Source of the DNA: Pseudomonadota bacterium
Lineage (GTDB): Bacteria > Desulfobacterota > Desulfovibrionia > Desulfovibrionales > Desulfovibrionaceae
Assembly (NCBI GenBank): GCA_023460395.1
Contig: JAEWQB010000020.1
Location: forward strand, 124,001-188,000
Length of the DNA: 64,000 nt
Direction of reading: 5' to 3'
The position numbers and the translations under genes are program-made. Positions within the stretch are counted from its first letter, which is position 1, and each line of letters begins with the position of its first letter. Shown piece after piece: positions 50,741 to 60,186 of the stretch. The notes beneath the pieces were generated by a model, which was not told the DNA's origin, searched no databases, and was given only the letters and a program-made list of their open reading frames with translations.

Positions 50741-52087
50741 TCACGCGGGCGATGCGTCCTCGTCACAACCATGGGGAGAAGAACAGTCCTCCGCCTTCTC
50801 ACCTTCCGCCGCGTTTGTCTCCACGCCCGCGTCAGCCATCAGTTTACGGCAGGCGGCGCGCATTCCCTCCATCTTTCCGGCGAGTCCGGTCCGCGCCAGA
50901 AACGCGCTGTCCGCCTTAGGACGCCGATAGTGGGAATGCAGCACAATCAGGTCATGCTCCAGCACATTGCCCAAGTGCACCGCGGCAAGCGGAATATCTG
51001 TCGCGCCAAATACCGGCGGCGGACAAGTGGGGCAAGTTTCTCCAACATGAACGGCATGACCGCTTTCCGGGGGACGCGAAGGGAAGTGGTGCCCCAGCAC
51101 TGCCTCTACAACGGGAACGGGCAACCCCCACAGAGCGAGAAGATATGCGCCTATCTCCGCATGCGTGGTATGAAGCACGGAAAACTCGGCTTCCGGCAGC
51201 GTCAGTTCTTCTTCCCGGACCTTACGCAGCACCTCGGCGTATTCGGCAGATAAATGAGAAAGCAGCACGAGCTTGCCCACATCATGCAGAAGCCCGGCGA
51301 TAAACGCGTGGTCCGCCACCTCTCGCGTTGCCCCCATCTGTAACGCCAGCATCCGGGAAAAATGGCCCACATGCGTGCCGTGCCGCCACAGATAATGCAG
51401 GTTCACCGCCAGCCCCTCAGGCGGTCGGAACCGTTTTGTCAATTCCAACCCCAGAACCAGACTTTTCACTGTTTCCGTACCCAGCAGCACCACGGCCTGA
51501 TGCGGACCGGAAACATGCCTGCGCAGCCCGAAAAAAGAAGAATTCACCAGCCGCAGTAACGAAGCTGTCAATCCTGTATCACGTTCAATAAGCTCACCTA
51601 TGTGATCCAACGAGGGGGAAGGGGAACGCAGTTCCCGTTCCAATTCCTCAAACACCTCCGGTACCGTGGGCAGAGCCGCCCCCCCAGCGAGCAAATGCCG
51701 CACGCGCTCATTTTCCAAAACGTGCCGCAAACGCATGGCCTGCTCCACAATCTCTTCCAGTTCCCCTGCATCGCAAGGCTTGGAGACAAACTGATGGGCG
51801 GGCAATACGGTCTTTAAAATCATCTGGCGGTCTGAGTATCCAGAAAGAATTATCCGCAAGGTATGCGGATGCCGCCGCTGCACTTCCGCCAACAAATCGC
51901 CCCCGTCCATGCCGGGCATGCGCATGTCGGAAACGATCACATCATGCGGAGTACGCTCCAGAACACGCAACGCCTCCTGCGCACTGCCAGCAAATGAGGT
52001 TTCCCACTGACAACGGCGGATGTGCAAAGCCCGGCGCAGTCCGTCCAGCACACCGGGGTCATCGTCCACAAAAAGCACTCGCAGCAT
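50741..52087 (-). CDS. Response regulator with HDOD output domain
   Basis: From ATG 52087 (GGGAG at a spacing of 7) the product is 448 aa. The receiver domain (residues 1-about 120) has VLFVDDDPGVLDGLRRAL, phospho-acceptor D54 in IVSDMRMPGMDGGDL, S/T in ILSGYSD and the Lys in FVSKPCD. The HDOD part begins near LPTVPEVFEELERELRS and has RDTGLTASLLRLVNSSFFGL, LLGTETVKSLVLGLEL and the HD-like ADHAFIAGLLHDVGKLVLLS. The C-terminal about 100 residues include a PVVEAVLGHHFPSRPP helix and a Cys/Pro-rich tail. Such proteins link two-component signals to HDOD outputs, often in chemotaxis or second-messenger pathways. It is divergent from the 52563 gene. Confidence 0.93.
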   Translation of the reverse strand: MLRVLFVDDDPGVLDGLRRALHIRRCQWETSFAGSAQEALRVLERTPHDVIVSDMRMPGMDGGDLLAEVQRRHPHTLRIILSGYSDRQMILKTVLPAHQFVSKPCDAGELEEIVEQAMRLRHVLENERVRHLLAGGAALPTVPEVFEELERELRSPSPSLDHIGELIERDTGLTASLLRLVNSSFFGLRRHVSGPHQAVVLLGTETVKSLVLGLELTKRFRPPEGLAVNLHYLWRHGTHVGHFSRMLALQMGATREVADHAFIAGLLHDVGKLVLLSHLSAEYAEVLRKVREEELTLPEAEFSVLHTTHAEIGAYLLALWGLPVPVVEAVLGHHFPSRPPESGHAVHVGETCPTCPPPVFGATDIPLAAVHLGNVLEHDLIVLHSHYRRPKADSAFLARTGLAGKMEGMRAACRKLMADAGVETNAAEGEKAEDCSSPHGCDEDASPA

Positions 52088-52562
52088 ATGTTGACTCCCG
52101 CCCCCCGGCCTTAGTTGTTTCCACGTATTCACAACCATTATGCACTAGAGGAAAAGCCTTCGGCAAGCCCCACGTATTTTTCTACCACCGGGCCTCCGCG
52201 ACTGAGGGGGGCGGACAAAAAGAGCAGCCGCCCTTTGGCGGCGTTGCGCACCATCCCTTCCCTCTCCCCCGAAAACCGTATCGAATCGCAGCCTTGCCCG
52301 GTGCCGCGTGAGGCTTTGTCACTATCTAACCGAAAGGGCGCCCCGCACGGTAATTCCGGCGAGGCGCTGGATTTCCTGTCCCGCAACGCCCCTTCCACCG
52401 CTTGCGCCAAATGCCGAGGCAGGGTACCCAAAGGCGCACCCGTGCGACACTCCCCACCGGATGTTTGTCTGGCGGGCCGCAGGTGCCCGGACGATGCCAC
52501 GACCGGGAACGGACGCGGCACCACGCGGAGAACACGCGACACCACGCAGGAGAGGAAAGGGA
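52088..52562. other. Intergenic between divergent genes, about 475 bases
   Basis: No gene is supported. A small stem GCCGCC-cttt-GGCGGC lies at 52227-52242. The last about 60 bases before 52563 contain an imperfect repeat of CACCACGCGGAGA/CACCACGCAGGAGA. Promoters for both neighbours should be here. Confidence 0.45.
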
Positions 52563-53465
52563 ATGGATATTTTCGTAGAGCTGGATAACGCCGCAGAGCG
52601 AAAAGAAATCGTCAACGAACTTGGCATATTGGGAGAAGCATCGCAGCATTTCCGCACAGCGTTCACGGTGCAACGTATTGTCGTACCTGACGATTTCGAT
52701 GCGAAAGTCAACGAATTGCAAGGTTCCGCGAACTATCGGTCCACCCCCGGCATGGAGCCGGTATCCCGCACCATACCCACTCGCGAAGGGTACGTTCTCC
52801 TGTTTCATCCCATGCTCTACACCAGTTCCGCGTATGACAACCATGTGCGGTACGCCATCTACTGGCACGAATTCACGCTGCTGGTGAACCGGAGTCGGTT
52901 CCCTGTGCTCCTGCGGCACAAGCTGGACCGTTTTGCCAACTATTTCGTCAATCTTTACCAACTCTACGATCACTATTGCGCAGCCCGGCGCTCCTTTGAG
53001 TTTCGCGACGCCATCCTCAGTTCCGTGCTCAAGGAACAGCTTTCTTCCACCGCCAGAACAGATTTAGAACGCTCCCTTGCAGGGAGCCTTGCCCTTTTGC
53101 GTAACAAGGCGGAATATTATGACTGGATTCGCTTCCAGATTATGGAATTCCGGGAGCATGGCAATGTGAACGACTTTCTGGAGCAGGTGCGCGACAAGAT
53201 AACCCGGCTCTCTTTTTCCCTTATCTACGCGTATGCCACCATGGACCACTACGCCGACCTGCGTCACCACGAATCGCTTATTGCCGATGCCCCCATGCTC
53301 AATGGTAACACCCGCGCGTTTCTGGAATATCTGCGCCTCAAGTATCAGGAAGACGCCGTGGACCTAACAGACGGCATAGACCTTATGGAGGCGCTCTGGG
53401 CAAATTTTGGTGTCCGGTTTGTGGACGGCGAACGTCTGATGGAATGCGAGGTACTGGATATTTAA
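52563..53465 (+). CDS. Protein of unknown function, mostly helical, 300 aa
   Basis: From ATG 52563 (GAGAGG/AAGGGA upstream) the product is 300 aa. It starts MDIFVELDNAAERKEIVNEL, then has a region rich in aromatic residues and basic/acidic helices: YAIYWHEFTLLVNRSRFPVL, RHKLDRFANYFVNLYQLYDH, and EHGNVNDFLEQVRDKITRLS. No signal peptide, no membrane helix, no known catalytic motif. I do not recognise the family. The codon use looks like that of neighbouring genes, so it is probably real. It is unlinked to the MacA gene downstream (237-base gap). Confidence 0.7.
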   Translation: MDIFVELDNAAERKEIVNELGILGEASQHFRTAFTVQRIVVPDDFDAKVNELQGSANYRSTPGMEPVSRTIPTREGYVLLFHPMLYTSSAYDNHVRYAIYWHEFTLLVNRSRFPVLLRHKLDRFANYFVNLYQLYDHYCAARRSFEFRDAILSSVLKEQLSSTARTDLERSLAGSLALLRNKAEYYDWIRFQIMEFREHGNVNDFLEQVRDKITRLSFSLIYAYATMDHYADLRHHESLIADAPMLNGNTRAFLEYLRLKYQEDAVDLTDGIDLMEALWANFGVRFVDGERLMECEVLDI

Positions 53466-53702
53466 AAAACGAACCGGCAGATAAAAAACAGCGCGTTCGT
53501 TCTATACGGGATATTTTCCGTAATCAGGGCTGGCCTCATCCCTTTCGTGTATTATCTTAGCGGACCGTGCGCACCTTCGCGCTCACCGCGCAGGAAGCAC
53601 ACGGGCAGCAGACAGCCTTCCCGCCGGGTGGCACTTTCCACGAAGTCGGCGCGACACTGGCATCAACCCGTTTCACCGGACACGGCAACAGAAAGGTGGC
53701 TC

Positions 53703-54935
53703 ATGCGTAAGGTTCTCGCTATCGGTTTTCTTCTTCTCGCCACAGCGGGTGGCGGCGTGTGGTACTGGCAAACCCAGCGCCCCGCGCAGGAAACCCGCAT
53801 TCTGGAAACCGTCCGGCTTGAAAAAGGTGACGTCCGCGCCACCCTTCAGGCAACAGGCATTATCAAACCGGAAGTAGGCGCCATTGTAAAAACCGGCAGC
53901 CGTGCCACCGGACTAATTAAACAGATGTACGTGCGCGTGGGAGATTCCGTAAAAAAGGGCGACCTTATCGCGGAAATTGACGACCGCGAGCAACAGGCGA
54001 GTCTGGAGGAAGCCGAGGCCACATTGCGGAAAGCGCAGGCGGAATTTTCCCGCGTGGAAACCGTCTACCCCCTGCAAATCAACGAGGCTCGTGCTCAATA
54101 CGAGGCCACCCGTGCCGAAGCGGACTATCTTAGTCTGAGCCGCCGCCGCAAGGAAGAGCTTGTGGCGAAGCAGTTGGAATCGCAAGACAGCCTAGACGAT
54201 GCGCGGCAGCGCTTCCAAGTGGCGGATAATACGCTCAAGGCCCGCGCCGCCACGCTGAAACGTCTGGAGACTGAATACCAACTGGAAAAAGTTAAGGCAC
54301 AAGAAGCCGTAGCCGCCGCAGAGGCTTCGTTAAATTCCGTCCGGGTCCGCATTACCTATACCACTATTTACGCCCCTATCGACGGCACTGTCAGTCAGGT
54401 AGCCGCCCAGACCGGAGAAACCGTTGTCGCCGGGCTGGAAGTTGCCAACCTGATTACAATTCTGGACCCGGCCCGCCTTGAAATGTGGATATACGTGGAC
54501 GAAACGGATGTAGGTCAGGTACGCCCCGGCATGCCCGTGGAATTTCGGGTGGACGCCTACCCCGACACTGTGTTTTCCGGCACAGTGGACCAGATTTACC
54601 CGGAGCCGGAAGTACGTGATAATATTGTCTACTATCAGGCTCTCGTCAGGCTTTCCTCGGAAACCGCCATGGAACTGCGACCGGAAATGACCACTCAGTG
54701 TACCGTGGTGGTAGAGCGCAAGGATGGCGTGCTGGCTCTGCCCAATGACGCGCTGAAATGGGTGGATGGCGAACAGTATGTTTTTGTACGCGACGCCAAC
54801 GGCCGAGTGCGCCGCGTGCAGCCCAAACTGGGGCTTGTGGGACAAAATTTCAGCGAAGTGCTGGATGGCCTGACAGAAGGAGACACGGTGGCGACACGGC
54901 TGGTGCTGCCCTCTTCCGGCGGTGCGAGGCGTTAA
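53703..54935 (+). CDS. MacA/HlyD-type periplasmic adaptor of an efflux system
   Basis: From ATG 53703 (AAAGG at a spacing of 6) the product is 410 aa, a membrane-fusion protein. It starts with a membrane anchor MRKVLAIGFLLLATAGGGVW, then has the lipoyl-like half (VRATLQATGIIKPEVGAIVK, GSRATGLIKQMYVRVGDSVK, KGDLIAEIDDREQQASLEEA) followed by a long alpha-helical hairpin (ATLRKAQAEFSRVETVYPLQ to LKRLETEYQLEKVKAQEAVA). The second lipoyl half has ITYTTIYAPIDGTVSQVAAQ and TVVAGLEVANLITI, and the beta-barrel part ends DALKWVDGEQYVFVRDANGR. It works with the ATPase and two permeases that follow; no TolC-type outer-membrane factor is adjacent. Confidence 0.95.
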   Translation: MRKVLAIGFLLLATAGGGVWYWQTQRPAQETRILETVRLEKGDVRATLQATGIIKPEVGAIVKTGSRATGLIKQMYVRVGDSVKKGDLIAEIDDREQQASLEEAEATLRKAQAEFSRVETVYPLQINEARAQYEATRAEADYLSLSRRRKEELVAKQLESQDSLDDARQRFQVADNTLKARAATLKRLETEYQLEKVKAQEAVAAAEASLNSVRVRITYTTIYAPIDGTVSQVAAQTGETVVAGLEVANLITILDPARLEMWIYVDETDVGQVRPGMPVEFRVDAYPDTVFSGTVDQIYPEPEVRDNIVYYQALVRLSSETAMELRPEMTTQCTVVVERKDGVLALPNDALKWVDGEQYVFVRDANGRVRRVQPKLGLVGQNFSEVLDGLTEGDTVATRLVLPSSGGARR

Positions 54936-54938
54936 CCC

Positions 54939-55643
54939 GTGACACACTCCGCACAGCCCGCAGCCTGCGTTCTCACCGAAGCGCTTACCCGCACCTTCAC
55001 GCAGGGAGAGCTTACAGTGGAGGCGGTAAAGCCGCTTACCCTACGCATAGACCATGGAGAATTTGTGGCTATTCAGGGGGCGTCCGGTTCCGGTAAATCC
55101 ACCTTGCTGCACCTGCTGGCGTTGCTGGACAGCCCGTCGGGCGGACACTACTTTCTGGACGGAACCGACACGGCGAGTATGGATGATGACACCCGCAGTG
55201 CGGCACGGAACCGTTTGGTGGGCATAGTCTTCCAAAGCTTTTATCTGGTGCCCTACGCCACAGCGCTGGATAATGTTCTGCTTCCCGGCCTGTATGGTAC
55301 CAAACCCAACCGCGAGTTGCGCCCGCGTGCCGAAGCACTGCTGGAACGCGTGGGGTTGGCTGACCGCATGCACTTTCGCCCTTCAGGACTTTCCGGCGGG
55401 CAACAGCAGCGGGTGGCCCTAGCCCGCGCCTTGCTCAATAATCCTCCGCTGCTTCTGGCGGACGAACCTACCGGACAACTGGATTCGGCCACCAGCGCCG
55501 ATATCCTCAATCTGTTTGAGTCCATCAACGCCACGGGAAAAACCGTGGTTATTGTCACTCACGATCCGCAAACCGCCGCGCGAGCGCGGCGACGTCTGGA
55601 GTTCGCGGATGGCCGCGTTGTGGACGATACCCGCCAATATTAG
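54939..55643 (+). CDS. ABC transporter ATPase, MacB/LolD type
   Basis: The GTG start at 54939, 3 bases after the macA-like stop, gives 234 aa. Walker A is [19 protein letters not shown], the Q-loop [17 protein letters not shown], the ABC signature [20 protein letters not shown], Walker [14 protein letters not shown], and H-loop VTHDPQTAA. This pattern is that of the LolCDE/MacB-type ATPases, which drive substrate extraction by a mechanotransmission mechanism instead of a transmembrane pore. Its end overlaps the permease start by 35 bases, so the genes are coupled. It is separate from the permeases, not fused as in MacB of E. coli. Confidence 0.95.
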   Translation: MTHSAQPAACVLTEALTRTFTQGELTVEAVKPLTLRIDHGEFVAIQGASGSGKSTLLHLLALLDSPSGGHYFLDGTDTASMDDDTRSAARNRLVGIVFQSFYLVPYATALDNVLLPGLYGTKPNRELRPRAEALLERVGLADRMHFRPSGLSGGQQQRVALARALLNNPPLLLADEPTGQLDSATSADILNLFESINATGKTVVIVTHDPQTAARARRRLEFADGRVVDDTRQY

Positions 55644-56880
55644 GCTCGAAACCGTGCTGCGGCACGCGTGGCGTATCCAGAAGACCGCGCTTACCGCGCT
55701 CTGGGCCTTCAAGCTGCGTGCGCTCTTCGTTATTGCCGCAGTCGCGCTCGGCATCGCCTCGCTTACGGTCATCATCGCCGCGCTGGACGGAGCCAATCGC
55801 CGCGCGGAAGAGATGACCGCAGTGTTCGGGCCGGACGCGCTGTTCATCCTTGGTGGCGACATCACCAACCGCGCCGTGGGCCAGCGGTTCTATACCCTGT
55901 CATGGAATGACGTGCTCCGCATTCGCCAGTCCTTACCCGGCGCATATCTTGTGGTGCCCACTCAGATGGTGCGCGGGCAAACCATCCGCCACGGCAATGC
56001 CAACTGGACCGTGGGAGCCACCATAGGAGCCACGGCTGAGTACGGAGACTCGTGGAACTGGCCTCTGGCGGAAGGGCGCGACATTTCCGAAACAGACGTG
56101 GAACGCGGGGCACGCGTCTGCCTGCTTGGCGCAATGCCCAGCCGGGAACTCTTCGGCAAAGCCAGCCCCGTGGGCAAGACAGTGCTTTTGCAAAATATTC
56201 CTTTCACAGTCGTGGGCCTGCTGGAATCGCGGGGCATGAGTGGCGGCGGGGGAAATCTGGATGACAGGGTTATTGTCCCGCTAACCACCATGACCCAGCG
56301 GTTTGGTACTGACCGCAACTATTTTGGCTCCGTGCGCGTCAAATTCCATGATGCCCGCAACATGGACCTGAATATCGCCAATCTGGAAAGCCTGCTCCGG
56401 CACTTGCACGGCATCCGGCAAGGCGATCCCAACGATTTCACTATCCTTTCCGCCAGCGAAGTACAAAAAGTTCTCACCATGATTAAGGGGGGGCTGACCA
56501 TCTTTCTGGGTATCACCGCAGCCGCCGCCATTCTTGTAGGAGGCTTTGTCCTTGCCAATCTGTTCTATCTTTCCGTTTCTGAGCGCACGCGGGAAATAGG
56601 CCTACGCCGGGCCATGGGTGCCACCCGTGGTACCATTGTGGCCCAATTCCTCGCCGAGGCGGTGGGGCTTACCCTAGCGGGTGCTCTGGTGGGTGTTTTT
56701 CTGGGCCTTGCCATGGGGCAGATGCTGACCCGGCTGGGACTCATCGATATTCGCCTTTCGTGGAGCATTTTTCTCTGGGCACTGGGAGCCGCGTCCTCCG
56801 TGGGAATCATCTTCGGCCTGCGCCCCGCCCGACGCGCCGCAGAGCTGGACCCCATTCAGGCATTGCGGGGAGACAGCTAA
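55609..56880 (+). CDS. MacB/FtsX-type ABC permease (first)
   Basis: The ATG at 55609 with GGAG upstream gives 423 aa; it overlaps the ATPase gene. It has one N-terminal helix (LFVIAAVALGIASLTVIIAAL), a large periplasmic domain (FGPDALFILGGDITNRAVGQ, IGATAEYGDSWNWPLAEGRD, VGKTVLLQNIPFTVVGLLES) and three C-terminal helices (GLTIFLGITAAAAILVGGFV, TIVAQFLAEAVGLTLAGALV, WSIFLWALGAASSVGIIFGL), the standard FtsX/MacB layout. The C-terminal GLRPARRAAELDPIQALRGD is the coupling-helix signature. It pairs with a second, different permease rather than forming a homodimer. Confidence 0.95.
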   Translation: MAALWTIPANIRLETVLRHAWRIQKTALTALWAFKLRALFVIAAVALGIASLTVIIAALDGANRRAEEMTAVFGPDALFILGGDITNRAVGQRFYTLSWNDVLRIRQSLPGAYLVVPTQMVRGQTIRHGNANWTVGATIGATAEYGDSWNWPLAEGRDISETDVERGARVCLLGAMPSRELFGKASPVGKTVLLQNIPFTVVGLLESRGMSGGGGNLDDRVIVPLTTMTQRFGTDRNYFGSVRVKFHDARNMDLNIANLESLLRHLHGIRQGDPNDFTILSASEVQKVLTMIKGGLTIFLGITAAAAILVGGFVLANLFYLSVSERTREIGLRRAMGATRGTIVAQFLAEAVGLTLAGALVGVFLGLAMGQMLTRLGLIDIRLSWSIFLWALGAASSVGIIFGLRPARRAAELDPIQALRGDS

Positions 56881-58106
56881 TGTTTGATGGCACCCGAATA
56901 GCCGTACAGGCTCTCGCCACGCACAAGCTTCGCACCGTGCTCGCCATGTTGGGAGTCTTTTTAGGCTCGTTGGCGCTGACTGGCGTTATGCACGTTTCCC
57001 AAGCCATGCGCCTTCAGGCGCAGTTGGAAACCGAAAAACTGGGACCAAATCTTTTCGCCGCCGTGGCGGGCAAGGCGCGGTTTTCCCGCTCCGGTTCCGT
57101 GCGCTTTGGAGGCGCTCCCACCACATTCACTCCCGCAGACGCCGCCGCGCTGCTGGGCACCATGCCGCAAGCGGCAAATGGTGCTCCCTATGTGTCTGCC
57201 ACGGGGGCAGTCCGTTTTCAAAACACCACAGTTACCGCGCAGATTGTGGCTACCGTGCCCGCTTACGCACCGGTACGCTCCTTCACCGCCAGCCTTGGGC
57301 GGTTTATCTCCAGCAGCGACGAAACGGAACGCCGCCGCGTCTGCGTGCTAGGCCGGACCATTGCCGCCAAGCTTTTCGGCAAACCGGAAACCGCGCTTGG
57401 CGCTCTGGTCTATGTGGACCGCACAGCCCTTACGGTTGTGGGCATAATGGAAGAAAAAGGCAGCGACATTTCCGGCACCGATCAGGATGAACAATTGTTT
57501 GTCCCGCTGAGTACCTACATGCGGCGGATGAGCAATCAGGACTTCATCTCCGGCGTATATATCACCCTGCACGAGGGAGCTGATACCAGCGAAGCGAAAC
57601 AGGTTGCCACCGACATTCTCCGCGCCCGGCACCACCTTCGCGGGGACGAGGCGGATGACTTCGCCGTGCTTACCGCGCAAGATGCCGCCAAACTCCAGAA
57701 TGAAGCGCTGGATCTCGTCTGGACGCTGGGGGTGATGAGCTCCGGCATATCCTTCATGGTCGGCAGCCTTGGCATTCTTTCCATCATGATTCTGCTGGTT
57801 CGTTCCCGGCGTCTGGAAATCGGCATCCGGCGCGCCGTGGGGGCACGGCGCAGAGCCATTGTAGGCCAATTCCTCATGGAAGCGGGCATCATGTCTGGCA
57901 CAGGCGGCGTTCTTGGTGTATTGGGAGCGCTGCTATGCGTTACCGTGGTTTACCGCGTGGGTGGTTTTCCCTTTGTATACAACCCTCTGCTTATCAGTGC
58001 CGCCTGCGGCGCTTCAGTGCTTCTTGGACTGCTTGCCGGAGCGTATCCGGCATGGAAGGCGTCCCGCGTGGAGGTACTGGAAGTGCTGCGCGGTCACGAC
58101 ACATAA
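56880..58106 (+). CDS. MacB/FtsX-type ABC permease (second)
   Basis: The start ATG at 56880 overlaps the TAA of the first permease (TAATG), with GGGAG just upstream, and the product is 408 aa. Layout matches MacB/FtsX: N-terminal helix (KLRTVLAMLGVFLGSLALTG), periplasmic domain with FTPADAAALLGTMPQ, LGRFISSSDETERRRVCVLG and VDRTALTVVGIMEEKGSDIS, then three C-terminal helices (SFMVGSLGILSIMILLV, GTGGVLGVLGALLCVTVVY, ISAACGASVLLGLLAGAYPA) and the ending AWKASRVEVLEVLRGHDT. Two unequal permeases in tandem suggest a heterodimer, as in LolCE-type systems. Confidence 0.95.
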   Translation: MFDGTRIAVQALATHKLRTVLAMLGVFLGSLALTGVMHVSQAMRLQAQLETEKLGPNLFAAVAGKARFSRSGSVRFGGAPTTFTPADAAALLGTMPQAANGAPYVSATGAVRFQNTTVTAQIVATVPAYAPVRSFTASLGRFISSSDETERRRVCVLGRTIAAKLFGKPETALGALVYVDRTALTVVGIMEEKGSDISGTDQDEQLFVPLSTYMRRMSNQDFISGVYITLHEGADTSEAKQVATDILRARHHLRGDEADDFAVLTAQDAAKLQNEALDLVWTLGVMSSGISFMVGSLGILSIMILLVRSRRLEIGIRRAVGARRRAIVGQFLMEAGIMSGTGGVLGVLGALLCVTVVYRVGGFPFVYNPLLISAACGASVLLGLLAGAYPAWKASRVEVLEVLRGHDT

Positions 58107-58121
58107 CTGTTTGGAGCGACC

Positions 58122-58898
58122 ATGCCACGTTGTGGAACCGAAACCATGACCCTACGCTGCTACGAAGCCGGACCGGATGGGCAGCCCACTCCGGCGACCT
58201 TTGCCAACCTCTTTCAGGAAGCGGCCTCCAACAACGCCCGTGAACTTGGCTTCCCCGGCGACCGGCTATGGGCCGAAGGTATGGCATGGGTGCTTACCCG
58301 GCTTGGCATGGGCATTCATCGTTACCCCGCCGTGGGCGACCCGGTGACCATACGCACGTGGCCTTCCGCCCATGAACGCTCTGTAGCCCAACGCTGCTAC
58401 GAAGCTCTGGACGCGCAGGGCCAAACGCTCGCATGGGGCACCAGCGCATGGATGGTTATGGACATGCAATCCCGCCACGCCCTGCCTGTGCCTACCTTTG
58501 TCACCGAAGGTTATCCCAAAGGACAACCCCCGTGCCAGCCCTTTGCCACACGCGCGGTGCCCAAGCTGAGGGACGAATCCACCGCCTGCGCGGCGCAGAT
58601 ACGCACCCGCAGGGCCGATATGGACATGAATGGACACACCAACAACGCCCATTACGCGGAGTGGGTTATGGAGCCTGTGCCGTCCCACGTCTGCGCCCGG
58701 TACGAACCAAGCATGTTCGACATCACCTTCCGCGCGGAATGCGGCGCGGGCATGGACGTGCAGGCCCTGTGCTCCTTTACGGAAGAGCATGGCGCAGACG
58801 CCGCATCGCAGGTACGTGAAAGCCTTCATTCGCTGCGTCTCCCCGATGGCACGGAACTGTGCCGCGCCCGGACCTTGTGGCGCATGCGTAAGGACTAG
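58122..58898 (+). CDS. Acyl-ACP thioesterase-like (FatA/FatB family)
   Basis: The 258-aa product has GGAG upstream and consists of two hotdog domains: the first has TFANLFQEAASNNARELGF, MAWVLTRLGMGIHRYPAVGD and GTSAWMVMDMQSRHALPVP, and the second has RRADMDMNGHTNNAHYAEWV, the conserved MNGHTNN of acyl-ACP thioesterases, where Asn and His are catalytic. Such enzymes release free fatty acids from acyl carrier protein. It lies 15 bases behind the second permease, so free fatty acid production and the MacAB-type export may be functionally linked, which is an inference only. Confidence 0.9.
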   Translation: MPRCGTETMTLRCYEAGPDGQPTPATFANLFQEAASNNARELGFPGDRLWAEGMAWVLTRLGMGIHRYPAVGDPVTIRTWPSAHERSVAQRCYEALDAQGQTLAWGTSAWMVMDMQSRHALPVPTFVTEGYPKGQPPCQPFATRAVPKLRDESTACAAQIRTRRADMDMNGHTNNAHYAEWVMEPVPSHVCARYEPSMFDITFRAECGAGMDVQALCSFTEEHGADAASQVRESLHSLRLPDGTELCRARTLWRMRKD

Positions 58899-59015
58899 GC
58901 GTACAATCGTGCGGCGGAAAAACGGCCCCGCCGCGTTTTCTTCGGGTGGCACCATTCCACCTGCGGCATATATTCGCGGGCAGCACCGGCTCTCGCAACA
59001 GACAAGGAGATACTC

Positions 59016-59441
59016 GTGACAAATTTTCCCACCCCCGAAACATGGTTGGCGCACCGCGTATCCTACGGTGAAACAGACACCATGGGGGTTTTGTACTACG
59101 CGGAATACCTCCACCTTTTTGAACGCGCACGCAGCCAATTCATCAGAGAGCGCGGCATGAGCTACGCTACGGTGGAAGAACGCGGCATTATGCTCCCCGT
59201 GCGCGAAGCGCAGTGCCGGTACCGCTCCCCAGCCCGATTTGACGATCTTCTCTTTATCCGCGTGGGCATATCCGCATGGGGCCGGGCGTCGGTTACTTTC
59301 ATTTACGAAATCCACAACGAAGCCAAAGACCGCGTTCTCGCCACAGGTATGACCCAGCACGCCTGCGTGAATCCTGCCGGAAAACCTGTGGGTGTGCCGG
59401 ACTGGCTCCGCGTTCTTTTCAGCGGAGAAGCCGCTAATTGA
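59016..59441 (+). CDS. Acyl-CoA thioesterase of the YbgC/4HBT family
   Basis: The GTG at 59016 has AAGGAG at a spacing of 6, and the product is 141 aa. The 4HBT/YbgC hallmark is VSYGETDTMGVLYYAEYLHL with the catalytic Asp, followed by FERARSQFIRERGMSYATVE and IMLPVREAQCRYRSPARFDD. YbgC proteins hydrolyse short-chain acyl-CoA or act on 4-hydroxybenzoyl-CoA-type thioesters and associate with the Tol-Pal system in other bacteria. The gap of about 117 bases to the acyl-ACP thioesterase leaves co-transcription open. Confidence 0.95.
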   Translation: MTNFPTPETWLAHRVSYGETDTMGVLYYAEYLHLFERARSQFIRERGMSYATVEERGIMLPVREAQCRYRSPARFDDLLFIRVGISAWGRASVTFIYEIHNEAKDRVLATGMTQHACVNPAGKPVGVPDWLRVLFSGEAAN

Positions 59442-59525
59442 TAATCATCCCCATGCGTTGACATTCTGCGCGATCTTCATGATAGCCTTGAGTAAACACT
59501 ATCATTCTCCACGGAGGAGCATGTT

Positions 59526-60023
59526 ATGGTCGCAGCAGAAACAAACGAACAGGCCGCAGGAACCGAACAATCCCGCCCTTTGCAGGAATTGGGACAGGCC
59601 GTTGTGGCTGAAGGCAGAATCCGTATTCGCAACGCCGCCCTCAAGGTGGGGGAAATGGGCTACGCCCTGCGAGACGAACTTCTGGCCGCCAAAGGCGTGC
59701 TGGATGTGCAGGTAAACAAGCGCATCGGCAGTATGCTGGTCCTGTATGACAAAGCACGCATCAGCGCGGAGAGCATTCTTCAGCGCGTGGCAACCGCCCT
59801 GCATGTGGATTTGGACAAAGTCCGCGCGGGCCTCAGCAACATAAACCGCAAATTGGTTAGCCGTGAAGGCCGCCGGTATGTCAAAGCCGGCATGGGGGCA
59901 TCGCTCGGTATCGCCATGGGTGCGCTGGCAGTCTCTGGTCGCTGGCACATCCTTGCGGGTACCGTGTTTTTAGGGTGTCTGGGTGCGCACCTGTATCAAA
60001 ATCGTCGCACGCTCACCCGTTAG
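59526..60023 (+). CDS. HMA_2-domain protein with C-terminal membrane helix pair
   Basis: GGAGG precedes the start, and the product is 165 aa. After a polar N-terminus a ferredoxin-like HMA_2-type domain is visible (GRIRIRNAALKVGEMGYALR, LLAAKGVLDVQVNKRIGSML, VLYDKARISAESILQRVATA), lacking the CxxC metal site of classical HMA domains. Two hydrophobic stretches follow (KAGMGASLGIAMGALAVS and HILAGTVFLGCLGAHLY), separated by only a few residues, so the protein is anchored at the membrane. Related HMA_2 proteins (PF19991 type) are found next to metal-ATPase genes. It converges on the ATPase 60256 across a bidirectional terminator. Confidence 0.8.
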   Translation: MVAAETNEQAAGTEQSRPLQELGQAVVAEGRIRIRNAALKVGEMGYALRDELLAAKGVLDVQVNKRIGSMLVLYDKARISAESILQRVATALHVDLDKVRAGLSNINRKLVSREGRRYVKAGMGASLGIAMGALAVSGRWHILAGTVFLGCLGAHLYQNRRTLTR

Positions 60024-60186
60024 CGGCACGCCGCCGCGTATGAGTACCGAAGCGGGGCACCGCCGGACGCATTCCTCCAGAAAATAGGGGAGCGCGTTGG
60101 GGGCTTCTCTCGTCTGATCCCTTGCGCTGCGGGGCAGGATAGTTGTCTTCGGAACTCGGCGTACAGGCGCGGTGCGGTGAGCACGA

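Noticed and set aside
52138..52545. Leftward 135-codon frame between the two divergent genes
   Set aside because: Arg/Ser/Gly-rich text without ribosome site or family resemblance; treated as intergenic.
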